A stretch of DNA of 20,913 nt from Cruorifilaria tuberocauda (lineage: Eukaryota > Nematoda > Chromadorea > Rhabditida > Onchocercidae), in contig JABVXU010000779.1 of the NCBI GenBank assembly GCA_013365365.1, positions 1-20,913 on the forward strand, in the 5' to 3' direction. Numbering within the stretch: position 1 is the first letter of the stretch; the number at the start of each line of letters is the position of its first letter. Below are positions 1 to 9,900 of this stretch, piece by piece. The notes beneath the pieces were generated by a model, which had not been told where the DNA came from, ran no database searches, and saw nothing but the letters and a program-made list of their open reading frames with translations. The position numbers were made by a program, and so were the translations under genes.

Positions 1-11
1 AAAAAAAGCAG

Positions 12-64
12 GAGAAACATTCAATGCAAACAATGTCAGCTGATAAGTGGATATATCAAATGAG
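12..64 (+). other. Possible internal exon at the left edge
   Basis: An AG at 10-11 is followed by an open frame reading EKHSMQTMSADKWIYQM, ending at a donor AG|GTGAAA at phase 2. It could belong to the same gene as the possible exon at 593-639, but their phases do not join directly (that path gives AGG ATT TAA, ending the protein). The upstream A-run is not a typical pyrimidine-rich acceptor. Weak. Confidence 0.15.
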
Positions 65-327
65 GTGAAAATGCAAGGTACCAACACATTGAAATTCAAT
101 TTAAAAAAAAGGTTCTATTAAAAAGAAAAAAAAAGAAAAGAAGTGGAAAATTTGCTGCAAATTACACTTTTATATGATGGATGATTGTTCTAATAAAAAA
201 AGAAAAAAGAAATATATGATTTTTTTTTTTAAAGTGCAAAATAAAAAGATCAATGGCAAAATATCAATTTTAAAATGAAATTTGATTCCGTCACCATTAT
301 CCTCATCATTATTATCACTACAACCAC

Positions 328-358
<31 letters not shown>
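328..358 (+). repeat. (CAT)n microsatellite
   Basis: About ten CAT units, flanked on both sides by degenerate ATT/ATC/CAT triplets over roughly 295-395. No coding role seen. Confidence 0.95.
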
Positions 359-533
359 GTCATCGTTATTATTATTATCATCATCATAATGTTATAGAAA
401 TGATAATAATAATAGCAGTAGTAGTAGTACTAGTAGTATTAATAGTGATAAAAATAGTTTTAATAATAATGATAATAATAAAACTGTTATATACGATGAA
501 TTGATAAAATGAAAAATATTGCATCATTATCAC

Positions 534-581
<48 letters not shown>
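534..581 (+). repeat. (CAT)16 microsatellite
   Basis: Sixteen uninterrupted CAT units. Read on the minus strand it gives a poly-Met open frame, which is an artefact of the repeat. Confidence 0.97.
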
Positions 582-592
582 GTTGAGTTTAG

Positions 593-639
593 GATTTAAG
601 GAGGAAGAAGCCTGGAACGTCAGGTGGGCCATGCAGTAA
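593..639 (+). other. Possible terminal exon of an upstream plus-strand gene
   Basis: Right after the (CAT)16 tract, the acceptor ttgagtttag is followed by a frame reading FKEEEAWNVRWAMQ and TAA. This stretch is clearly richer in G and C than its surroundings and has two Trp codons, which is unusual in this AT-rich flank. It would be entered at phase 1. Most of the gene would lie left of the window. Short and unconfirmed. Confidence 0.22.
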
Positions 640-1849
640 TGGTAGTAACAATCCCTTTATCTTTTTTTTTTCCTATCGCTTTCTTTCCTCCTTTTATCAT
701 TTTTTCTTTTCGCTAAATTGCTCCATCTGCATCGTTTATTTCGTTGAAAAGAATTAGAGCTTTCTCAAACACTTTGCACCAATTCCAAAAATCATCATCA
801 ATTTAAAAACATTCACATAAAATTATTATCAATTATCATGCAAAAATATAATTATAATATTATTTATTTTATTATAATTTAATTTCCGTTTCCAATATTA
901 AAAACAAAAAAATTACTCCATTCCTTTTTTTTTTCTAATTTTATTTTAAAATTAAATTATATATGATGTAATATTTCATTGATTTTATAATATATTACAT
1001 TATTAAAAATTAATAATGCACGTATAATTCTCTAATAATATCAAACTTTCAAAATTTAAATATATCAATGATATTTTATCATTATCTCTTTTAGAATCTT
1101 TATCGTTAACACTTGATCACCACATCTATAAATCAATCTCTAGCATATACCCCAAAACATCTCTTCCTTTTTTTAAATTCATTTTCTTGTACACGTATAA
1201 ATTCACGATACACATTTTACGCACTTCTTTTCCTCTTTTTTTTTTTGATTAAAATGCCTATATTCAGGTATATGTTTATGGGCTTTATGTGATATAATTT
1301 AATAAAAAAGGATATATGTATATACTTAATTTAATAAAAAAAAAAATTTTTTTGCACTTCGATAAAATTTTTTCAAACATTTATGATACGTTATAGCCAA
1401 ACAAGTATCTTGGGAAAAATTATAAAAAAAAAAAAAAGAAAGTTTAAAAGTACAAATAATATAAGTTGATAGAGATGGATATTTTAGTTTTCCCAAAAGA
1501 TATATTATAAATTCACTAACATCTAAAATAAATCATATCGAAACTTTTAAACTTTAAAAATAAAACGAATAAAAAAGTTTTATTTAAACTGTTCAAGAGA
1601 AATCAGCAAGAGAAAAATTTGGTATGATAATAAAATATGTATAAGACAAAAAATATGATTGAAAATTTTTTATCTCATACTTAATCATTTCATCCTATTT
1701 CTTTTTATCTCAATCAAATATCCAGTGATGATTGAATAAAATGTTATAAATGATAAGAACTTTCAATTCATTTATGAAAAATTTGTTGTTGTAATCAATG
1801 CAATATTTCATTAAAGTATTCTATAGTAATCAATTAATAAAGTAGAATA

Positions 1850-2084
1850 AACGATATATCATTTCGACATATATATATATTTACGTAGTACCATTAAATG
1901 ATATATCGATTTATGTAGTATCATTAAATCAATACGTATTATAAACGATATATCAACTTATGTAGTATCATTAAATCAATAAGTATTATTAACGATATAT
2001 CAACTTATGTAGTATCATTAAATCAATAAGTATTATTAACAATATATCAACTTATGTAGTACCATTAAATCAGTAAGTAATATA
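1850..2084 (+). repeat. 47-bp minisatellite, about five copies
   Basis: Near-identical units beginning aacgatatatcaacttatgt start at 1944, 1991 and 2038 (spacing 47). Two diverged copies precede them from 1850 and about 1899. The core tatgtagtatcattaaatca is kept in all. The flanking DNA is non-coding. Confidence 0.93.
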
Positions 2085-3055
2085 TATAATAATTAATTAT
2101 AATTTAACATTAATAAAAAGTATTATCCTATTTTATAAATTTAAAGCTTTACTACTAATCGTATCATTTTAATTTGTTATTATGAACCCATCAATATCAC
2201 CTGATATTTCATTTTCAATTGAAAAGTAAACAATCGTAAATATTTGAAAGGAAAGAGAATTGAAAATGATGTAAATTAGTATGAATAAATTGTTACTTCT
2301 ATCATTCTTAACCAATCATTCTTTCTTTAAACTTTTCATTCTCATTATTCTTACCTTTTCTTTTCTTCCTTTTCTCTTTTTCTTTTTCTTTACTTTCTCC
2401 TCTTTTATTTTCTATTTTAATCTTAAATGTATTCAATTCTCGTATATTCTTACGAATATTTGCAAAAAAAAAAAAAAAGCAAACAAAACAAAAAAGAAAA
2501 GGTGTTAGAGTAAGGTGTTAAAAGAAGTGAAAAAGAAAACAAAAAGAAAAAAAAAACGAAGAGAAAAAGGTAAACTGATTTGATATAAAATTAAATTAAC
2601 CTAAATCATACCTTTCATTTTAATCCTTAATTAAATTAGCGAAAAATAATCGTCCAATTAATAATATCTCCCATTTGATGTGTGTTGATAATTGAAAGCA
2701 TGAAATTTTAGAAACAAAATAGAAGGATGGATAACAAACATATGTCTCAATCAGTGAGATTGACATAAAACGTTGCGTTGAATGGTATCGTCGCTAATCA
2801 GAGCTGTTAAACTGATGAAATGTATAAAGTTTTATTTTTCTTTTCTTTTTTCCTCCCCTCACCTTTTTTTTTTCTTAAAAATTACTGAACAAATATAATA
2901 ATCTTTTATGATAAAAACATTTTAATAAATTCCAAAACAAAAAAAAAAAAATAGATACAAAATTAACCGATTATTAGCATTATCAGTAATAGCAGTAGCA
3001 ATAATAAATAGTAATGATTGTGATAGTAGTAGTATCAGTTGTTGTTATTATTGTC

Positions 3056-3056
3056 G

Positions 3057-3093
<37 letters not shown>
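3056..3093 (+). repeat. (GTT)n microsatellite
   Basis: About 12.7 uninterrupted GTT units, preceded by degenerate AGT/GTT triplets from about 2990. Confidence 0.95.
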
Positions 3094-3501
3094 AAGATCA
3101 TTTTTGATAATGTTTATTCCAATCTTTCAAACATTAATCAATTACTATTCAATTGAAAGAAAAAAACGATAAATTACATGATAACTTGTTATTAATTAAA
3201 TTATTAGTATAATAATTTACGAGTATAATACGAGAAAATTATTGATGATAAAATAAATATCATAATAAGTAACAGAATTGATAAAAATTCATTAAATGCA
3301 CATAGATTAACAAAATTAATTAATTTATGAAAACAGGAAATGATAAAAATTTTTAATAAATTTGAAATAATCGTTAAAATAAGAAAAAAAGAAAAAGTTT
3401 TTTTTTTTATTATTTAAAAATCAATTACACTTTATCAGAGATTACCTCAATATAACTCTTTTCTGTAAATAATCAATGAATATGTGATAATTGAAGAAAC
3501 A

Positions 3502-3536
3502 ATGATGATGATGATGATATGATGATGATAATGATG
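3502..3536 (+). repeat. (ATG)n microsatellite
   Basis: Interrupted ATG/GAT triplets: one pure run at 3502-3518, then gatgatgata and atgatgag. Confidence 0.9.
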
Positions 3537-3576
3537 AGAGGATAAGAGGGATAAGTGAATGGCGAAGCAACATATA

Positions 3577-3611
3577 TATATGTATGTATTATAGATATCT
3601 ACATACATATA
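3577..3611. repeat. Inverted repeat, 12-bp arms, 11-nt loop
   Basis: Arms tatatgtatgta (3577-3588) and tacatacatata (3600-3611) pair perfectly around ttatagatatc. AT-rich stem; could be a cruciform or simple (TA/TG) repeat drift. Confidence 0.85.
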
Positions 3612-3640
3612 AAAGGAGATAGATTGTGAATGTAAAAGAG

Positions 3641-3780
3641 AGATGATAAGAAATGAGAGAGAGAGGTGAGAGAATTGGAGGAAGAGATGAGATAATTCAT
3701 AGAATAATTCTTCGTCTTTTCTATCTCTCTCAATCTTTCATCTATATCTTTCTTCTTTTCCTCCTTTCAATCTCTCTCTA
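3641..3780. repeat. GA-rich block followed by CT-rich block
   Basis: Positions 3641-3690 are nearly all purine with gagagagag runs; 3707-3780 are nearly all pyrimidine with tctctctc runs. Together they can fold back imperfectly as a long purine-pyrimidine stem. No gene is seen here. Confidence 0.7.
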
Positions 3781-5927
3781 TTTTTAATCCCCTCCCATGC
3801 TCTTCTCAATTTTATCCTTTAACAATCCTTTGAAGATTCATTTAGAATTATCGATTAGCATTTTCCGTTAAGCAATAACCGAGCATCTCAGATGTTTCAA
3901 AATAACGATCCGTAAAATTCATTACTTCTTTAAGCTTTGCAAAAATTTCCCTATCCTTTATTCTTTTTCATCCCTCTCTCTCTCTCCTTTTCATCTTTAG
4001 TGTTCCTTCCTTTCTAAAATGAACTAATTAATTATACTGTTAAATTGCTACTATCATTACTACTTCTTTGTTAATACTACTTACTACTATGTTACCGCTC
4101 CTATATTTCAATTTAACACTTCATTAAATTTTTCAAAATTTCATTTCATTTCAATCTATATTTGTGAACAACATAATGATTGGAAGGCTTAATCAAAAGA
4201 TCAAAATTTTCCTAGAAGAAATATATATATAGACAATAAGTATGCGTCAATGAATACGTATATGAATACGTTGATGATAACTTTTAATTGCACTATTATT
4301 TTATCATCATTTTTATAATTCTTTTAACGTGATGAATTTACTTTTCTCTTCTCGCTTCATAAATAAGAAATGGTAAGATTCTTTTCAATAATTTATGATT
4401 AATCGGTAATTAAATTATAAATGAGACGAGTTGCGATAAACGATGAAAGAAAAAGCGAGAAAAGAAAATTTAAAATTTATGAATACGTTAAAATGTTACA
4501 ATGATACGGGAAGAATTGATTATCATTATTAAATAATGAAGAAATCTGAATGACACGAACAAATTATACTATAATTCAAATTAGGTAAATGAAAGGATTA
4601 ATGATGTTTCCTCAAACGTTGCATATTATTTATATCCCTATGGATCGATGAAACATAATACAATCTTTTGTATCCAGGAGTAAATATATTGCGAAAGTTA
4701 ATTATAAAAGCAACACCGGATATAATTCAATCTTAATAATCATCGTAATTACTAAATGAGCCGATAATTAATGTTTCCAACGAATAAGAATAGGAATTTT
4801 CACCTATTAGCATAAAATGATAAAATCCCCGCATCGAAAGTAGTATCTGGCTTACACTGCAGAAACGAATCAATTTTTAACTAGTACATTATGAAAGCAA
4901 AAAATGCTTATAATTAAAAATGAAATGGTAATATATGCCTGATTGATTGTATATTTGCATTCTTATTTCATGCAAAAAAAAGGAAAAAAAAAGCTCAAAT
5001 TATGATAGAAGCATCCTTTGATAATCTTTTCAAATTGTTTGCGAACTAAGAAATAATCCGCTACAAGTCATTAGTACTGCATGCTAACATCTAAATCGTT
5101 AAATTATATTTCAGAATTTCTCAATCTAACAAAGCCATGCATTTTGTATTTTACATTGACTTTTTTGCATCATTTCACTTCATCAAAACAAAATAATAAA
5201 CAATAGAATCAAACAGCTCAATACATCTATGATACGCACAGCAGAAGACATTACAAATTTCAGCAGTGCCACCACATTAAATATAGTCTACAGAAATATT
5301 GACATGAGTTATTTCATTTCTTCATTTTGATTAAAGATAGTTGAACAAAACAAGGGTTTGAATTTTACAGACTGCATATATAAGATTATATGCATAACAG
5401 TTAAGACAATAACCGGAAACTAGAGAATTTCTCTGATCAAAAGAAAATTCTTCTAAGTGTCGCAGATTTTTAAAATAAACATGAATCAAATTTGCTCAGA
5501 AAAACTTTGATCAACGGACATTGATATTCACTCTTATTTTTGACTAAAATTAAGGAAAGATAACAAATTCCGGTGAAAAGCATCAACAGTTAATAGCGAA
5601 AATGTAACAATATACACAGGGTAAATGTAACTATCGGAAACATTGCAGAAATTCAAACTGACGATCAGAATGCAACTTTTGCAATCATTGACTTTCGAAC
5701 AGTCTTCTAAAATTATCATTGTATAAACTAATGCAAGAATAGGTTTAATATAGGAGAAACACGACATGTATTCATCAAGTAACAATTTTGCAATAATCGC
5801 GCTTTTGATCCTAATTATATTTTGAGCAATCGCAATGCATTTTCTTCACAGAAGAATGAAGATGGATTTTTTTGGTTATTGGAGCTTTTACTCCAAACAA
5901 TGATTATTTAGGAAATTCGAAACATTC

Positions 5928-6957
5928 TCACCTATTTAGATATAAATAGACGTATCCAGTACCGCGTCTATTCAGCACGAACTTCTCATTAACAGGAGTG
6001 ATTGACTTATCGTTGCAGAATAACCATCTCTTCGATTCATTACACCAAACATCACATACGTAGTGACCTACACCGAAAAATGATTCTATTTTAAATTTCA
6101 CAATATTTTTTTCTTCTGGCTTTCTCTTTAAGCGGAGGTCCAATCAATTAGTTAAAAAACTAAGAAGATTGGAAATATGAGTTGAAAGTAAATCTTCATA
6201 ACAACAGTTCAGTCTGCGTCGAAAAAGACATTTTAAATGTAGATTTAAAACTTTTAAAGAACATCCACCATACCACTAGTTGCTGTTTGTCCCAGATGAC
6301 TGACAACAGATATAAGTCGATACGACTCCTCCGGAGCATCTTCCTCAAAACAAGCTCATCAGTTTGCACATCATTACAAAGTCTTTCCTGACTAAGCTAT
6401 ATTTAATTAACAATAAATGATGAATGAGTAAGTACAAATAACGTAAGAATTAATTTTGAATAGAATCGCTAAAAAGGTAAGTTGGTTGAAAACCCATCGT
6501 CAATCATTCTACATAACTGCATTTTCTATTCAATATTGGACATCAGAAATCCTTTGATATAGGGCACCGGGAAAAAATTTATAAAACATACATAAGTAGT
6601 AGCGGCTGTATCAGGAAGTATGACGTCAGCGTTATCGGTTTGAACTTCATCCTAAATCAAAATTTGTATTAAGAAAATACATAAAAGGAATCAAACATAC
6701 AATAGCGGGAATCGTCAATAGTTCTATTTCTTTCATTTGGAATTATTTTCATAAATATATAGAAAATTTTAGTGATAATAGTTCATAATACTCGTACCAG
6801 AAAGTTTATTTCTACATAAAAAATATTGTGAAGTCTTTCATATAAGAGTGAATATTTTATAAGCAAGTAAATTTACTTCCGGTTGAGCATGTTCTTGCAT
6901 AATATTAGCATCATTGTCACCATCTGCGCTGATAATCTTGCTAAGGAAGATTTCGTT
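5928..6957 (-). other. Linker and C-terminal half of USP catalytic domain (exons 27-30)
   Basis: Exons 27 and 28 are a polar linker (NEIFLSKIISADGDNDANI, DEVQTDNADVILPDTAATTY). Exon 29 reads EDAPEESYRLISVVSHLGQ and ends TATSG. Exon 30 continues GHYVCDVW, then WLFCNDKSITPV, and ends RRGTGYVYLYLNR. SYRLISVVSHxG...GHY is the USP His box and closely follows USP37; the Asn/Asp pair of 'CND' is the third catalytic box. All joins are phase-consistent (0, 0, 0, 1). The TGA at 5928-5930 ends the protein at the normal end of a USP domain, though the stop overlaps a donor-like AG|GTGAGA. Confidence 0.88.
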
Positions 6958-9900
6958 CTAAATTCAATTTTTTATAATAAAACATCAGGAAATCACAATG
7001 AGCTACTTCTTGTACCAAAAAACTTTACAGAGCTTCTAATTTTTTCTAGTACAGAATTTTCGATGGTAGCAAGTTGTATTATAGAAATTTTCTATACCGA
7101 AGGTTGAAGCACTGGAGAGAACATGCAATTTTCATACGTCAGATAGATACCTTCATTTTCACCAATGCGATAGTCTTCAATATTTATTCCTAAAAATTTT
7201 AATACAAATTAAAATTAATAAGTCCAAAAAAACTGCATAAGAGAAATATGACAAAATAAATTAACTACTCAGATAATTCAGATTTTGCACAATTTCAAAA
7301 TAAATTTGAATTTTAAACCTTGTCTTTTTATTAAGCAAATTTTTGCACTCAATCATTGTCTCTAATACAACTACGCAATTTCGACCGTTTTAATGCACTG
7401 ATTTTTTTATTTCGAAAGCTACTGAAGAATGAATTAAGGATTTAAAAAGATATCTGTATGTTCACTCACTTTGGTTTTTGCCATTGACTTTTTCGAACAA
7501 AGGTCTATAACAAACCCATTCTTTCTTATAAAAAACCCAAACATCAACAGTAAATATTGCTGCGAAAGCGTAAAGTTCCAAGTCAGTTCCTAAGCCGGTT
7601 TCTTTCAACAATGACATATGACACTCCCAATTTTGTCTTGTCCAGCCCTTTATATCGCTGAATTCCTCCGAATGCTCCGTTTCAAAGTCAATGATCTAGA
7701 ACATATAAAGTAATAATAATTACATCTAATTGTCGGCTAATTTTGAGACTTTCAACAATCTTTTTCAAAATAATTTTAATCGAAAATAAAATTACAAATT
7801 GCCGAAGCACTCCGTAATCGGCTTCATTGCCAGAAATGTAGTATGCTAGAGACTGAAAAAGACAATTACAAGACACATCTATATTAACCACTTGCTCTGG
7901 TTCGTCGTTTATGTCCATTTCTAAAACCGGAGATTCATTCCTGAAATCTATCAATAATCTTATCGCTAATCCATTTAACTCCATGAACCAAACAAAATAG
8001 TCTGAACAGCTGTAGCGATGGAAATGAAAATGAATGAATAGTGTGGAGATATGACACGATATATCCAGAAGCTACTGTTTTGTTTTGTCTCCAAAGCTTA
8101 AAATGTGCAATCGACGGGTATTAAACAGAGTTCCAGAGAACTGATACATTAAAAGATATATGCGGGAGCATATAAGCATGCAATTATCGCACTGGGTGCT
8201 ATTTTGAGTAAATGGAAGGTATTATGGCACTGGTTAATTACTGTTGGAAATAAAATGGATTCCCGATTAAAATTCAAAACAATGCTCAAAATTGAAGTGA
8301 AACTTACATCCAGTCGCCGTAGAAATCTATTCCAATATACATACAAACAGCTTCGCGATTATCATAGCTCAACGGTATATATGGAACTGGTTGTGGACCA
8401 TGTATATCGAAGATTTGCTTCTTGAATAATGAAAAATTACAAGATGAGAATCATTTTCCAAGAAATAATTCTTCAAGTTTATTTTTAATGAATATCTGAC
8501 CAGCCTGATTCATCTTGACATTTTTCAAATAAAAAACACGGAATTACTCAGAAGTTCATTGATTTCAAATATACTTCATCACAGAAAGGTCATTCTCTGT
8601 AAATACTTCATTATTGTCTATATAGAATTTCTATAAGTCGGTAAGAACTAACTTATTTCGTTTCGTTTTTCTTATTTTTCTGATGTTCTGTCTCCTAGAC
8701 AATGACTCGATTACCTATGTTACCTATGTTATTCGATTACCAATGAGTTATTGTTTAAGAGACAGAGCTCCAGAGCCGCAAATTTTACATCATTCAAAAA
8801 TTACTCAATTTTTCTCATGATTTCACCATATATTTAATTTAGAGCTGAAAACTTACTCCATCTGTGTTCGAAAAACCATCGCTAATGCTGCTCCGCGATG
8901 ATTCTTGGTCTGAGTCTCCAATACTTTCTACGTCTAAATAATCAAGCTTTTTATGTCAAAAACATAATTTGCAAATTGCAGTGATCTAATCTGTAATTTG
9001 AGATCCTTTCATTATTTGGAGATTTAACTGATAAGGATATAATTCCCTTATTTACAGAGGTAGAACGATTGTCTTCATAAGACAAACTTGAAGAACAACA
9101 AGCTGATGGAGATTTAAGACACTCCATGCGGCATATTGGTTCTGCAAAATCGAGACTGAAGGTAAAGCCCTCAATTCTACGGGAAAATAAAAGTAATTTT
9201 TTTTTTGCATTTAAAAACTTAACTTACCTGAATACGCATGTTCCGCAACATCCACCACAATCTGAAACCGCAATATCATCATTAAAAACAGAAATCCACT
9301 CGCTATGATAAATTTGATGTGGGATGATTGTTGTGGTGACGTGAGAGAATTTTATTATATTTTTTGTCTACCACTGGTATGAATTCAGACTTCAAAATGT
9401 CCAAAAACTTTTTATGAATTGAGAAAAAGAATTGTAACATCTGCAAAAGATTGGCTAGAAAGTCCACGAGATAATAGTTGGGATTTCTATTCTACAAGGT
9501 AAAAACGAAATTTTAAAACTCTCGGTCAAGGTCTATTAATCACAGCTATTACTAATTACAGATGCAAGACTATAATTTATCCAACCTCATCAACAATACT
9601 ATCTGTATTTGTCAAAGTTCTCCATATATAGTCGAGGCAGAAATCGGATTTCTTATTCCCTTTCCTTTTATCACTTTGATTCGTATCTTTGTACACAAAA
9701 AATCAGTGTTTTTAATAAAATTTGACCCCTTTTCAAATTTTCTATCTTGCTCTTTAAATTCTATTCAAAAAATTTTTTTTCTATGAGCTTTTCCATTTCC
9801 AGGTGTGATCTTCATCAGTGTCAGGATATGATTTTCGACTTATCGGTATGGTTCAATTTTAAAAATTTTTAGGACGAACACCCCCCTTTCTGCAGCTTTT

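Larger units (their letters stand above)
640..5927. other. Long AT-rich non-coding stretch left of the deubiquitinase gene
   Basis: No convincing exon on either strand. It contains poly-A/T runs, the minisatellite, microsatellites, the hairpin and the GA/CT block listed separately. The open frames at 2281-2508 (Phe/Leu from T-runs) and 5534-5785 (minus) have no recognisable motifs. The part nearest 5928 should hold the 3' UTR of the deubiquitinase. Confidence 0.6.

Noticed and set aside
384..632. Minus-strand open frame with a long Met run
   Set aside because: It is the reverse reading of the (CAT)16 microsatellite plus AT-rich flank; no homology-like content outside the repeat.
2281..2508. 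Plus-strand Phe/Leu-rich open frame
   Set aside because: Composition comes from T-runs, and it ends in an A-run (poly-Lys); no motif or splice context.
5534..5785. Minus-strand 83-codon open frame below the deubiquitinase
   Set aside because: No recognisable motif, and more likely part of the 3' UTR or chance; kept only as a note because a donor overlaps the stop at 5928.
7098..8001. OTU exons as an independent gene starting at the ATG at 7984
   Set aside because: The frame is open upstream of that ATG to a good acceptor at 8002, and splice phases match USP exons on both sides.
9056..9155. Longer exon 21 starting at 9155 (frame with SLDFAEP or VSILQNQY)
   Set aside because: One frame cannot join exon 20 from phase 0 and the other hits a stop in the next exon; the acceptor at 9142 satisfies all phases.
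9846..9872. A 27-nt intron joining the exon at 9803 to DEHPPFC... at 9873
   Set aside because: Too short for a nematode intron; the frame reads through to TAG at 9870-9872.
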